From assembly GCA_015680685.1 (NCBI GenBank), contig MNCI01005576.1, forward strand, positions 368,109 to 407,082: 38,974 nt of DNA, given 5' to 3'. A program made the translations under genes and the position numbers. Shown piece by piece: positions 1-10,319 of this stretch. Below the pieces are notes generated by a model. It was not told the origin of the DNA. It saw only the letters and a program-made list of their open reading frames with translations, and did not search any database. The stretch's first letter is position 1, and the number at the start of each line of letters is the position of its first letter. This stretch comes from Gnetum montanum. Its lineage: Eukaryota > Streptophyta > Gnetopsida > Gnetales > Gnetaceae.

Positions 1-667
1 GCTGCAGAAACCCCCTTACGCTTACGCTTACACTGGAAGTCCTGTACGCCGAGCACAATCCGCGCTCCGCCTACCGTGTCAGCCGGCTGCATCCCTCCGT
101 CCACCGGGGCTTTATGTCCGCCTTGTGTCCCTACACAACTGCGTTAGACCAGTGCACAACATTTTAACTCTGTAATCCACTGTTTACGCTTGTTGCAAGT
201 TCTTTTATAGTTTTACGTCAATTTGGCCCACGCTTCGTTTACACTTGTTTACGTTCACGCTCCGTTTGCGTCCGTATACGGCCACTGTTTACGCTATTTA
301 CATTTGCTTACACTCCTTATGCTGGTTTGCGCCGTTTATGCTGTTTACGCTGTTCACGTTTGCATACGCTTACGCTGTGCCTATATTCTTTTACGCTGTT
401 TACGCCTGACCCTGTTTACGCCCTGATTACGCTTACGCTGTCTACGCCTGTTTCACTGTTTACGCTCCGTTTACGCATAACCCAGCGTATAACGCTTCAG
501 CGGCGCTCGGGGAAATCCTTGTCTAATCCGCGTGCGGACCACCCAAGGTACCCTACCTTCGTGCATTCCAGCACGCCCTCAGGCGAAGGTGGGGTCATCT
601 GCGCTAGTCCTGTGATCCCGCGGTCTCTGTTTCCCATTCCAGCCGGGGACCGACGATTTCAGGCGGT
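1..667. other. CpG-rich, TTACGC-rich segment, possibly the end of a young LTR element
   Basis: This stretch differs sharply in base composition from what follows: it is CpG-rich, while the next several kilobases are AT-rich and CpG-poor. TTACGC occurs at least 13 times in the first 480 bases, often as GTTTACGCT, with diverged neighbours such as TTATGC and TTCACG. Near 660-668 the sequence switches to a segment that aligns with ORF2 of the Athila-like family seen elsewhere in the window, so 1-667 is probably the truncated right end of an inserted element. The last bases before the switch (GATTTCA) would suit an LTR end in CA. No coding homology was recognised; the two short reading frames here are made of the repeated words. 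I infer recent insertion from the retained CpG sites. Confidence 0.35.
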
Positions 668-1167
668 ACAATGCCAACTTGGCCATGTTAATAGCAAGGT
701 ATGCCTAAGAAATGAGCTTGAGAAATAGGTAGCTGCCACTTACACTAAGTATGAAATAGAGTTTGTTGAACATAATAAAATGTTGCAAAAATTAGAAGTT
801 AAAAACTTTGAATTAGAAGTGGTTAAAGCAAGCTGCCACGATTAAAGAGATGTAGCAGCAAATTTGGCTTGATGGTTGACAAATTACCATGAATTACAAG
901 ATAAAGCAAGAGCCTATGAGGAGGGACAACAGTAGTTTGCTGTGTGGTATGTCAAAGTGAACCATATGTTTCCACAGCTATTTTGTCCATGGGAGGTGCT
1001 AGCTCCATTAAACATTGGGACATCAGCATGGACTGTGCATGATCCTTTGATGAAAGAAGAGAAATTGCAGGCACTTCTCACATGTTAGCAATCTCAAAAG
1101 CCTATAGTACTAGACAAAGGAAAAGCACTAATGGAGGAGCCACCACCTCTAAGAATCACATGAGTCC
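668..1167 (+). pseudogene. C-terminal fragment of ORF2 (coiled-coil protein), element F0
   Basis: Decayed coding remnant, readable in one plus frame with stops. It shows LEVVKAS, a patch like NLA-x-x-L, DKARAYEEG, WYVKVN and CPWEVLAP, ending near KGKALMEEP and a stop at about 1160. The same string of motifs is readable on the minus strand at about 22230-22690 in R1 (ELEVVKAS, KDKAKAFEEE, WYVKVNE, CPWDVLAP, LMEES), which identifies it as the C-terminus of the family's second ORF. The composition is rich in Lys, Glu and Leu, as expected for a coiled coil. Function unknown. It breaks off at 1167, where a solo LTR is inserted just after the ancestral stop. Confidence 0.65.
1163..1167. repeat. Left target-site duplication of the solo LTR
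   Basis: AGTCC stands immediately before the LTR start TGATGAGCGG and is repeated exactly at 2170-2174, immediately after the LTR end CCCATCA. Five bases is the usual target duplication of Ty3/gypsy integrases. Confidence 0.85.
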
Positions 1168-2169
1168 TGATGAGCGGCAGGTATCCCTATGCTCAACCAT
1201 ACAAATACGAGCGTTTTCATGCATGATCCGGTCGAACTCTGTAGATGGACTAGTTGTGGCACCTAGACAGTTATCCTTAGGTTGTAATTCGCTATCTTCC
1301 CACCTAGACTAGTATTTATATTTGTCACGTATGGTTTACTCCAGAGTGAGGTGTATGATATGTTCCTAATTCTATGCTACTCCTGATGGTGGTGGAAAAT
1401 AATATTAACTATGCTAAGCTAGGAGGGAAAGGGTAAGAGAATCTAATCTAGCCTAAGTACGACGAGCAATCGATTCCTTGATCAACCGTACACATCTTGG
1501 ACTTCATGCATGACTACCACTAGGACTACCAAGCACAGATCCTAGGTACACCACTAGGATTACCAAGCGTAGATCCCAAATACACCATTGGGATTACTAA
1601 GCGCAAATCCTAGCTATGTCACTGGGCTACCCAGTAGTCACACCTTAAATGTTCATAACCAAGTCATACTCGTTCTGTTTCTAGGAGTTTAAGGGTGAGA
1701 GGGACTAATTGTGATGAGCAACCGATTCCTTGACTAACCGTACACATTCATAAATGCTCGTAATCAAGTCGTACTCACATTGTGCTATTGCAGGTAATAA
1801 ATAACATTAAATAAATAAAAAAATAAAAAAATAACAAAGTGAATGCTGCAATGATGTAGTAATCTCGATCTTTATTGCTGGTCATGTGCATGTCCAAGTA
1901 CATCACACTCGAATAAAGACACCGTACAACTACATTCACCACACTGTGGGCAGACATTGGAAAAATAAACTAAATCTGGAGGGATCAAACTGCCAGAGTT
2001 TCACTACAATCTAAACTGGGATCCTCAATAAGGGGAGTGCCACCTCTTATTTATAGATATGACGGTGGACCGTGATATCGCATACGCGATATCACGAGGG
2101 ATGCAATATCACGACGACTGCGATATCGCGTACACAATATCGTGGCTCATGCGATATCGCGTCCCATCA
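1168..2169 (-). mobile_element. Solo LTR of the Athila-like family
   Basis: A complete 1002-bp LTR in minus orientation, flanked by the perfect duplication AGTCC and with no internal sequence on either side, so a solo LTR left by recombination between the two LTRs of an element. It begins TGATGAGCGG and ends CCCATCA. It aligns along its length with the R2 LTR at 33254-34248 (995 bp) and carries the same landmarks in the same order: four units of a 34-bp minisatellite (about 1510-1640), a polyadenylation-type word (AATAAA, minus strand, near 1868-1874), a TATA box (2047-2056, minus strand) and GATATC palindromes (2070-2160). It has more C-to-T and G-to-A changes than R2 and fewer than R1, so its age lies between them. 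Confidence 0.9.
2047..2162 (-). promoter_or_regulatory. U3 core of the solo LTR: TATA box and duplicated GATATC palindromes
   Basis: On the minus strand a CTATAAATAA box (2047-2056) lies downstream of palindromic GATATC words at 2070-2160. One near-perfect palindrome spans about 2070-2097 (GTGATATCGC plus its mirror half) and a second, more diverged, spans about 2128-2155, with a further half copy after it. R2 has a single perfect copy at the same place, so this LTR has an expanded array. Regulatory use is inferred from position only. Confidence 0.5.
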
Positions 2170-2174
2170 AGTCC
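2170..2174. repeat. Right target-site duplication of the solo LTR
   Basis: AGTCC, identical to 1163-1167, directly after the LTR terminus. The F0 3' end resumes on its far side. Confidence 0.85.
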
Positions 2175-2324
2175 CAACATTTTTTATTTTGTGTTTTGTG
2201 TCCAATTTTTGTGTTTTCCATATTGCGGCATGGTTAGTCAGTAGTAGTAAATAATCCCATACCTTCATAATGTTTTGTAAGGGGCTTGTTTCTCATTATA
2301 TTAACTTGAGGATGATTTTTTATT

Positions 2325-2338
2325 CAGTCATGGGGGTA
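2325..2338 (+). other. Polypurine tract of element F0
   Basis: CAGTCATGGGGGTA directly abuts the LTR start TGATGAATC. The reverse complement of the R2 sequence after its left LTR gives the same phrase (CAGTCGTGGGGGTA). This is the expected site for priming plus-strand DNA synthesis. Confidence 0.7.
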
Positions 2339-3169
2339 TGATGAATCATGGTTTGCCAAGCCTCGATATTAGGTACGTGATATTGAGTATGCGATATCAC
2401 AACCTAGATATGATATCATATATGTGATATCGTGATTCTTGTGTTAGCTTATAAATATAGCACTTAGGTGCATAGTTGACAAGTTTTTGGAGTTTTTAGG
2501 GAAGTTCTTTTCTTTCTAGTTTTTTTGGCAATTTAGTTTTTAGTTTTTAGTTTCTTTCTTTCAAGCTAGTTATTCCCACTGCATGCTCGTAGCGTAATGT
2601 TTGTAATTTCACGACACCTTTGTTTGAGTGTGATGTACTTAGACACGTGCATGATCGACAATAAATATTGAGATTACTTTCATCATTGCATCATTCACTT
2701 AGATTAAATTTTTTTTAATGATTTAATGCCTTCTTTAGTTAATAGTTCAATTTATTGTTATTTACATTTCTTGTCATTAAGTGGAATGTGTATGCCTTAA
2801 TCACAAGTGTTTAAGTGCGAATACTTGGCATGCTCAGCAGTAATCCCACAAAGTCCAAGATGCGTACAGACAATTAAGGATGGATACCATCACCACACAT
2901 GAATTTAGGTTTTACTTCCATTATTAGTTTAATCAATTTATCTTTTCTATTATCAGGAGTAATGTAGAATTAGGACAATATCATATGCCTCACTCTGGAC
3001 TAAACAATACATGACAAAGCTACTACTAGTCTAGGTGAGAAGACAACAAACTATGATCAACGTATAATTGTCTAGGTGCCACAACTAGTCCATCCACAAA
3101 GTTTGATTAGATTGTGCATACATGCTCGTATTCATATGGTTGAGCATAGGGGTACCTCGTCGCTCATCA
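2339..3169 (+). repeat. 3' LTR of element F0
   Basis: An 831-bp plus-oriented LTR running from TGATGAATC to CGCTCATCA, inverted relative to the neighbouring solo LTR. Landmarks: GATATC palindromes (about 2365-2435), TATAAATA (2450-2457), AATAAA (2660-2665), the conserved stretch complementary to CCACAACTAGTCCATC near 3077-3095, and the end GGTACCTCGTCGCTCATCA. The U3 is only about 110 nt to the TATA box, as in R2. Confidence 0.85.
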
Positions 3170-3790
3170 AAATTAAAGAATCTAAGAAGAACCAAGTCAT
3201 TTTTACTCAAATACATCATAGAGCTCAGAATTTGGTTAGAATGGATACTAAAAAAAGAAAAGAATTACCATCATATTAGAAGGATTTTTTAGATAATATC
3301 ATGATGGTAGTTGTAAGAATAATGATAGTAGTTAATCAAAGAAGCTAGAGTTGAAATAGATTTGTTCAACCACATGAGGTGCATTAAATGAGCTAACTAA
3401 TTCATTAGCTGAATTAAGCACTAATGAAGTAGGGGCTAAAGATATTATTAGGAAGCTTGATAAATAGAACCAACTACATTGTACCTGACCATAAAAATTT
3501 TAATTAATCATGAAATATTTGCTTAGTAGTTACCAATAGAGGGGCTTCATATTCAAAATATTAAGAAGGCATATCATGAGGTTGAGTAACTGCCTAATGG
3601 TTTGCAACTTTATGAGAAGAATGTGAATTTAATTAAGCCCTAATTTTGTAATTGTTGTAACTACCAAAAGCTATTATATAAAGGTTTAAGCAAATTTATA
3701 AAAAACGAAGGGGATGGGAACCTTTTGGGGAGAAAATTGGTAAAAAGACAATTATGATAATGACATTATAACTAAGATAAACTTATCCTT
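3170..3790. other. Unresolved repeat-derived sequence
   Basis: No intact gene. Plus-frame fragments such as ELTNSLAEL and VGAKDIIRKLDK (about 3380-3470) are Lys/Glu-rich and resemble coiled-coil protein, but I could not align them with the ORF2 copies in this window. The 3' limit of minus-strand element M is not visible, so part of this stretch may belong to it. Confidence 0.3.
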
Positions 3791-4429
3791 TTGGCTATTT
3801 CTCTCAATTAGTAGTAATTCTAGGTAGTCTTGTTTACTTTTATTGCCTAGTTGATATGTATCTATGTTTAGTGAACATCAAGTTTCGACATAAGCTATTT
3901 TCTTTAAATATAGAAGGTTTAGCATACTTTTGTTATTCTCATTGAGGGAGATAGCTTCTTTAAGTATTAGTTCTAAATGGGCTTAGCATAGAAATTATGT
4001 TATTCTTAATATGATTTTGAGCTTTTTAGAATAGATTTTCAATCCTAGATTTCTACTCTATACAACATAACTTTTCCAAAATATACCTTTTGGAAAGTAT
4101 TCTCATAGATAGCTCAAATTTAAGAAATGATATATTTTATAAAAAATTTTGTTTGCTATCCTAGCCATGTAGAAATTAGAGCTAAATAAGTGAAAAATTA
4201 TGGATTATTAATGCCAAGAGGTAGTTAGAAGAGAAACCTAATAATAATAGATAAAACAACATATTTCGGGTATTTGACAACAAATCTAGGTTTTACCTTA
4301 ATCAGCTCATTTAAAACTAGCTAAAGCTATTTAGGGGTATTTGTGCCTTGGTGGAACTAGAGACCAGTAGCCATCTAAAATGAGTATCTAAACTACTTTT
4401 GGGATAGGATTGTGATCTTTCTTTTACAG

Positions 4430-5150
4430 AGCATCTACAAGCCTTTTCTTTAACTATTCAATTGGTGTTTCAGACTCTTTTGTCTAAAAAAATGGTATAT
4501 CTTTCTTTGTCAACTTTACCTAGGATTTGGTAATATTGAAACAAATTTCAATAAATCTTCAGTAATATCATATATGCCCAAGGAGAGACTAAACATCTTT
4601 CATAATTTGTGGTCTCCATGTGATTTCCTAAGATTAACCTAATTTTCTCTAGATCCATCTTAATAGCTTTATCTGAAATTTTATTCTATAATATAATTCT
4701 TTCATAAACTATTACATGAATATTTTATTAATTGATCTTGAGGTTCATTTTCATATATCTTTTGAGTACCTACTTCTATCTAATGCTTTCTTAAAGTCTA
4801 AACAATAGGTAGAGAAGTCATCGATGAAGACTTCCATATCATTGTCAATGTACTTTTGAAAAATGATAATGACTAATTTTTAAGACATGATTAGGAAATT
4901 GAATAATTTAAATGACATCATATTACATGCACATGTACCCCTAGTGAATTTTGGGTTCTTTTAATCTTCTAGAGTAATTTGAATTTGGTTGTATCCATTA
5001 TAATGATAAAAAAACTATAATATTTATGTCCTAAAATGGTATCTATGACTTGTTTTAAAAATAATAAAGGTAAATGATCCTTGAATGTAGCAGCATTCAA
5101 GAGTCTACAATCAACATACATTCTTTATTTATCTTCTTTAAAATAATTAT
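4430..5150 (-). pseudogene. Reverse transcriptase remnant of element M
   Basis: Ty3/gypsy reverse transcriptase, which copies element RNA into DNA, now non-functional. On the minus strand at about 5120-5071 the reading YVDCRLLNAATFKDHLPL matches the conserved region around the first catalytic aspartate. At 4835-4815 the reading EVFIDDF is the (F/Y)xDD active site in the form typical of the Athila and Tat clade. At about 4596-4538 a SLLGH...YYRRFIE-like reading matches the linker after the palm. Pieces lie in different frames with several stops, so at least three frameshifts separate them. A weak continuation to about 4330 may be RNase H. Confidence 0.75.
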
Positions 5151-5939
5151 GATTGAAGTAACCTACTTAGAGTTAGCAATTTAGTAATTACATGAATCCT
5201 ACCTTTAGTAGCTTTTTAATTTTTTGCTTTGTTGCATCCTTTAACTTGGGATTCAAGCTTTTCTGAGGTAAGAGTTTAGGTTTAATTATTAGATATATGC
5301 ATATGCAATGTCGAGATCTATGAGGATTAGTTTATGTAAGCTTTTCATAGGACCATGCAAAATGTATTAGTCATTTTCATACTACCTTTACTAATTCCCA
5401 TTTCTACTCTTCGGTCAATTTGGCATTAATGATAATGGTTTTTCCATTCTCCACATACACATACTCAAATGAATTAGAAAATGTTTTTAACTTAATTAGA
5501 TCAAGCAAATTATTCTTTAGAATTCCATTTTTTCTTTAATTAATTTTCTCTTTTTGGATATGCTAGGAATGGAAAGATTTCTCTTGTACATATTCTACTT
5601 AGTTCACTTTTTCAACATATGTATTGATGAGCTGCTTAGTAGGTTTATCCATATTTAGAAAATTTTTGCTTTACCTTCAATTACCCATTGGAAGTCTTCT
5701 TGTTTTGTGGTTGTGGCATAGATACATTTTTCCACACATTGGTACTTGGCATACATCTATACCTATTATCACTATATGCAATACATGAAATAATTTTTGT
5801 TTTTACCAAGCCATGCTTATTTTCCTTGGTAATTTTCAAGAAGAGATCTCTAATATTCATTCATTTATGAATCCATATCCTTTCCATGATAATAGGAAAT
5901 TTATCATTGTTACTCTTAATATGTGACAAGATAATATGT

Positions 5940-6140
5940 AGGATAAGACAACACAGTCTTAGTAGTCACAACATTCTTGATCACTCTAAGTAATACAATC
6001 ATTGATGGAACCAGAAGATCTAACTTGATATTATTATTTTTTAGTTTTAAGAGTTTTGTAGTCTTATACATTTCTTGAGATATGAGGTTTAACTTAAAAC
6101 TTGAGTCTAAAAGAGCTTTGCATGAAGGATGTTCTGCTAC
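5940..6140 (-). pseudogene. Retroviral-type aspartic protease remnant of element M
   Basis: On the minus strand at about 6128-6073 the reading SCKALLDSSFKLNLIS matches the active-site region of Athila-type proteases, where the aspartate of D-L/S-G-A/S is catalytic. The glycine after it appears changed. The equivalent in element F is CKALLDLGSRINLIS (about 17810-17855). The protease would process Gag-Pol. Short and interrupted, so clearly dead. Confidence 0.6.
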
Positions 6141-6749
6141 CTACAAATATACCAATGAACTATTAGAGTTTGATTATTTCAATAGAAGATTTCTACTTTT
6201 ATTAGATATGTAGTTGCATGTGTGACCATGATAGTTTTAATATTAGTCTATGCTACTATTTGCTTGGTTAATTATTGTTGTTGTTCATGAAGAGAGATAT
6301 TTTTTTGTATTCTATGCTACTAATTATGAAATCCATGTAGATTGAAATGCGTTAATGAATTTATTATGATTAATCACAGACTTGGAAATAATCCTAAAGA
6401 AAGGATTTTTCCTAGGTTTTTACTTAGAACTATTGGAACCTTACTTGGATAATACTATTGATGATAGGATTTTCTTTACCTTTTCTATGAATATGAACAT
6501 CTCTTAGACACTTGCTTTCCTAAAAAGTTAGAATTAAGAGTATAGATAACTAATTCTTAAACTATTGTAATCATTTGTGATGTGATAAAATAAGCACCAT
6601 TGTCATGATTATATTAACAATAATTATATCTAATCTACTTCTATGTTTTAATCGAATACCTATTCTATAATAACTTCATTTCCTATATATTTATAATTTT
6701 CTTTTCTTTTCTTCTAAACTAGTTCTTGTTTTAACACTACTAGCTTAAT

Positions 6750-7480
6750 TTTTTTATTTGTTTTTTTGATGGGTTTTAATATGGTTGCAAAATTTTCATC
6801 AATAGCATTCCAATTTTTGCGGACCTTTTTTTTTGCTATTTTAGATAGTAATTTCTACATTAATAAATTTTTTATTGTATCATCTCTTAAATAGTATTCT
6901 TCACTTGGTTTTCATAGACTTTCACCTTCTTCTTCTTAATAAATGAGTCTATGTTATATTATTCTATAACTTTTCATTTTCTTAATTTTAGTTCTTCTTG
7001 GACTACTTGATCTGTAAGCTTCTAAAGTTTGTGGAATTTTAATTTTGATTGGTTTTATTTCTAAATCCATCAGCAATGTAGCATAATTGCTCTTTTTAGG
7101 AGAAGCTATGATCTCAACTTTTGTAAAGTAGAGTGTAATACCTGAGCAAGATGATGTCTAATTTTTCATGCATGCCATGCTTCCATGCTTAGATCTCCTT
7201 TCTTAAATTTAATAGGTGGATGTAGGTTTGGTTTTCATTGAATAACTCAAGCATGATAGTCTAGGATTGAATAGAGTTTGACTTTTGTAATTTATACCAA
7301 ATTTTTTCTTCTTTAGTTATAATTTAGAAAATAAGTTTAATTTTTGCCAATTTCTTTTAATATTCTACTAGGCATAAACATCATGGAAGGCCTGTAAATG
7401 ATTTTGTGAATTAACATTGTAATCTTTGTTGATGAATTGCCTTTCTAATGTCGATTCTACTTGGAGACAATAATGATTCA
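6750..7480 (-). pseudogene. Gag remnant of element M
   Basis: Capsid-type gag. On the minus strand at 7407-7379 the reading NHLQAFHDVY aligns with HLLAFYDAC of the intact R2 gag and HHLQAFDDAC of R1. Downstream, NENQTYIHLLNLRKEI (about 7243-7200) aligns with NEKYQTYARVSALRKQI of R2, followed by weaker matches to the RYY and DGLRNET regions. Many stops and at least two frameshifts. The N-terminal part is lost near the junction with the LINE fragment at about 7660. Confidence 0.7.
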
Positions 7481-7659
7481 TCATCACTACTTACTTGTGA
7501 TATATCTATTTTTTATTTGAGTAAGTAGGTTTGAATTTTGGTTCAATTGTTATTTTGTACTCTCATTTAGATCCTTATGTGTTCTTTGAATCTTGTTAGA
7601 GAGTGCCTTTCAAGTGGGCTTTTTCTATTCAAAATCTTCCTCTCTTTCATTTATTTGAG

Positions 7660-9430
7660 ACCTTAATCAAGGGCTTGCTATGACATTTTTGAAGTTTTTT
7701 TTTACTAAATTAGAAAGTGATATTTTCTCTATATCTACCTCTTTATTGAAGGTTTTCTTCCTCATATGTAGAAGAGGCTTCTTCTTCCATCTATTTTCAA
7801 ATGAGGAAAATAATCTCAAAGAGAAGGATCTTTCAAGCCTTATGAAAGTGCTAAACAATGTAATCATTTTTGAAAATATAGTAAGGAAAATATACAAATT
7901 AACCTTAATCAAAACTTTGAAGGGATGATAACAACATGATATTTTTTTAGAAAATGGGCATTCCCAAAAAGTATGGATTAATGAATCATTTTCTTGGCAA
8001 ATAGTGCATTTAGGAAACTTGACTTCTAAGAGATGGAGCCTTTGTCCGATGGGAAGATCTTGATAAATTAATAAATTAAAAATAAAAATAATAATTGATG
8101 TTTTAGTTGGGCCTTCAAGCTTCAAATATTATGAAAATTTATCTTTTAATTATAATCCTCCAATTGCACACTCCATCTTCTATTTAAAGTAGAGCATTGA
8201 CAAAACTTAAATTGAAACTAAGATTTAGCCTTAGACACATAGAGGAGATCCATTTAGCCAAAACCATTGTTCATAATAAGAAGTTTCACAATGCATTTAA
8301 ATTTCTCCAAAGTTGAAAATAACAGTTTTAATATGTCTATAAATAGAGATGTCTTATCTTTGAAACATCCACATAACTTTAGCTTGATACCAAGAAAGAG
8401 TTATATTCTCATTTCTAATAAAAAAATTGGCCAATATGAAGAAGACTTCAATTTGTTAGTTCTATTTAAAAATTCATCAACTATAAAACTAAAAGACTTT
8501 TTAAGAATGGATACCAACAAGTCCATATTTATTTAAAGAGATATGAGCCTATACCTTTCTATTTTTCTTAACTAATTATCCAACTGCTCAAATGAGTATT
8601 TCTACATATTTGAGATTTAGCTTAACATAAAATATTATGTGGAAAAATGATTTTTCAAACTTATGTGCCTTTAATACAAAGAGTAATCCATTTACAAACC
8701 AAGAGAATACTTTGTTGCTTAATAGAGAGAAATCCTAAATCATCTTGATCCTTGCTCAAAAGTCATGTATCCTAGGTTACTTGATGAAGAGCTTTATGTT
8801 TATCTTTATTTCCCTATAAGAAATTTCTAAGAATTCTATCAATAATCTAGAAAGATAAGTTAGAAGGAGTTATAAAGAAAAAATAATAAACATGAGTTGA
8901 GCTCGGGATATGATTAGCAACTATACATCTAGTTTCTAGAGAAAGAGGTTTAGCAGTCCTTTTAAAGTCTTTTGGTTAACCTTTTCTACCATATTATGCC
9001 ATGAAGTGATAGAAGTAGAAAACAAAGCTATTAGAATGCCGAATAGAGAAAAAATATCAATAAGATTAAGCCATTTAATATTATAGTTTTAGATCCAGGA
9101 AGGTCTTGGAAAGATACTTAATTAAATAACTTGAGTTTTGTTTTAGTTAATTTTGGCTTTTGAAGATTTTCAAAAAATATTAATGTAATCTAAGGTTGTA
9201 GTAAAATTACAATGGTCCTAAATCAAAGTGAGAAAAGTGTCATTTAAAAATTAATTATAAAGGAAGTTCTTTCCTCTTTTAAGGAGAGCTATTCCTTTTA
9301 ACCTCATAGATCACTATGAGCTTGAGGTATAGCTCATAGAGCATCAGCTACACTAATAAAAAGATAAGGAACTAAAGAACAATATATTAAACTAATCTTT
9401 GAAGTTCAATGACAACTAAGAATATCCCAT
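7660..9430 (-). mobile_element. L1-type LINE fragment, 3' half of ORF2
   Basis: Non-LTR retrotransposon remnant on the minus strand. Starting at about 9420, an RT stretch reads ADALWAIPQAHSD and then a degraded F-x-DDT active site (FLNDTF at about 9247-9230, first Asp replaced by Asn). The post-RT region reads RILRNFL-x-GNKDKHKALHQV at about 8830-8785, matching the plant L1 signature before the (K)GGLG motif, here DDLGFLSIK. The C-terminal zinc-binding domain lies in the frame 8125-7667. Broken by stops throughout. No 5' end, poly-A tail or target duplication could be fixed; the 3' end adjoins element M. Confidence 0.75.
7667..8125 (-). pseudogene. C-terminal zf-RVT domain of an L1 ORF2
   Basis: A 152-residue open stretch whose first half carries the zinc-binding reverse transcriptase motif of plant LINEs: LPIGQRLH, then CTIC, then ESxxHxF-type residues (here DSLIHTFWECPF) at residues about 23-58. 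The family role is to help target-primed reverse transcription. The second half (residues 60-152) is Lys- and Phe-rich with no recognised domain and probably reads through 3' untranslated sequence. The apparent start is not the real one, since upstream sequence in other frames continues the same protein. Confidence 0.65.
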
Positions 9431-10240
9431 GTATGTGTATAATTGAATAGGTACATAAAAGCATATCAATATGATAAAATTGATGCTTTTGAAAAGCATA
9501 CATCATATATATATCTAGGAAAATTTTGCAAATTAGAATGCATCAATTAGCTTCATTGATATATCATTCAATAAAAAACATAGAACACTTCATCAATAGT
9601 GATACTAGTGGAGAAAGATGATCAAGAAAAAAGAGCTTGGGCTTTATGATTCCACCAAGCTTACACTTGTAACCATTAACTTCTTCAACAAAATGTTTGA
9701 GTTAGACCCATTGCTTTTCTTAATCTACACATATTCTTCTTAGTTTTTTTATCTACACTCAACCAAATTCTTGTATCCTATATTGGCTTTGTTGGCATGC
9801 AATTGATAAGTAATGAGTTATAAAACTACCAAATGGATGATAAATAATCCTAGGATTTCTAACACTATCCTTTACCTCTTGAAACAACAACTTTAGTAGC
9901 ATTTCATTATGCAAATCATGAGTGATGTTAGCTACAAGACAATGCATCATGTTTAAGGTGTTGGTTATCTCTCTTAACCTCATCACTTGTCAAAATCTTG
10001 GAGTAACCATTAAAAAAATAGAATGTGCAATTATAATAGGAAGTACTTGCTAATTAGCTTGTTGGCTTCTTATTATGAACAAGGTTGGTTAACTACAACT
10101 AAGATGGCATATTATTGGATATTAGTAGAGAAAGACTAATGCAATGTCAAACAAAATTCTCCCAAGAATCTAACCTTAATGGTGACTAAAATAAGCTAAG
10201 ATTATCATATTTGATGATATCAATTGATGTCGCTTAGAGT
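9430..10240. other. Unresolved stretch between LINE and Tat element
   Basis: No recognised gene. A 75-residue minus frame (9759-9986) has no family match that I can name. The sequence is AT-rich. It may contain the rest of the LINE and the truncation point of the Tat element, whose first recognisable residues begin near 10300. Confidence 0.3.
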
Positions 10241-10319
10241 GGTTGGTAGTGAGACTCTCTAGTTGAGGTTCCTATCACAACACACAGTGGTGGGGAGAAA
10301 ACCCTTAAACTAAGTTCCT

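Larger units (their letters stand above)
668..3169 (+). mobile_element. 3' end of an old Athila-like LTR element (F0), split by a solo LTR
   Basis: Plus-strand 3' end of an Athila-like Ty3/gypsy element whose 5' part is missing or lies to the left. Pieces in order: the C-terminal part of ORF2 (668-1167), a nested solo LTR (1168-2169), the 3' untranslated end with polypurine tract (2175-2338), and the 3' LTR (2339-3169). The 2175-2338 stretch matches the reverse complement of about 34249-34400 in the young element R2, including the phrase before the LTR (TTCAGTCATGGGGGTA). The bases after the LTR (AAATT, 3170-3174) would be the right target duplication; the left one is not in view. CpG depletion and stops mark it as old. 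Confidence 0.8.
3791..7600 (-). mobile_element. Decayed Athila-like element (M) with gag, protease and RT remnants
   Basis: Reading the minus strand from 7600 down, recognisable domains appear in canonical Ty3/gypsy order: gag (about 7480-6900), aspartic protease (about 6130-5940) and reverse transcriptase (about 5150-4430), possibly fading into RNase H. All frames are full of stops and shifts. The gag resembles that of R1, R2 and F, and the protease resembles that of F, so M appears to be a pol-bearing relative of the same family. No LTR or primer-binding site was found: the 5' side meets a LINE fragment near 7660 and the 3' end fades out before 3790. AT-rich and CpG-poor, so old. Confidence 0.75.

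Noticed and set aside
1-480. TTACGC words as a telomere-like array
   Set aside because: The words are scattered, not in tandem, and differ from the plant telomere heptamer TTTAGGG; neighbouring bases vary.
223-728. Two overlapping open frames (67 and 133 codons) in the TTACGC-rich stretch
   Set aside because: The translations are low-complexity readings of the repeated word (Leu, Tyr, Val, Arg) with no domain, and both frames are open only because the words are in register.
2339-3169. F0 LTR and solo LTR as the two LTRs of one element
   Set aside because: They are in opposite orientation and the solo LTR has its own target duplication, so they belong to separate insertions.
8267-8536. 89-codon plus-strand frame
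   Set aside because: It is antisense to the LINE ORF2 region readable on the minus strand.
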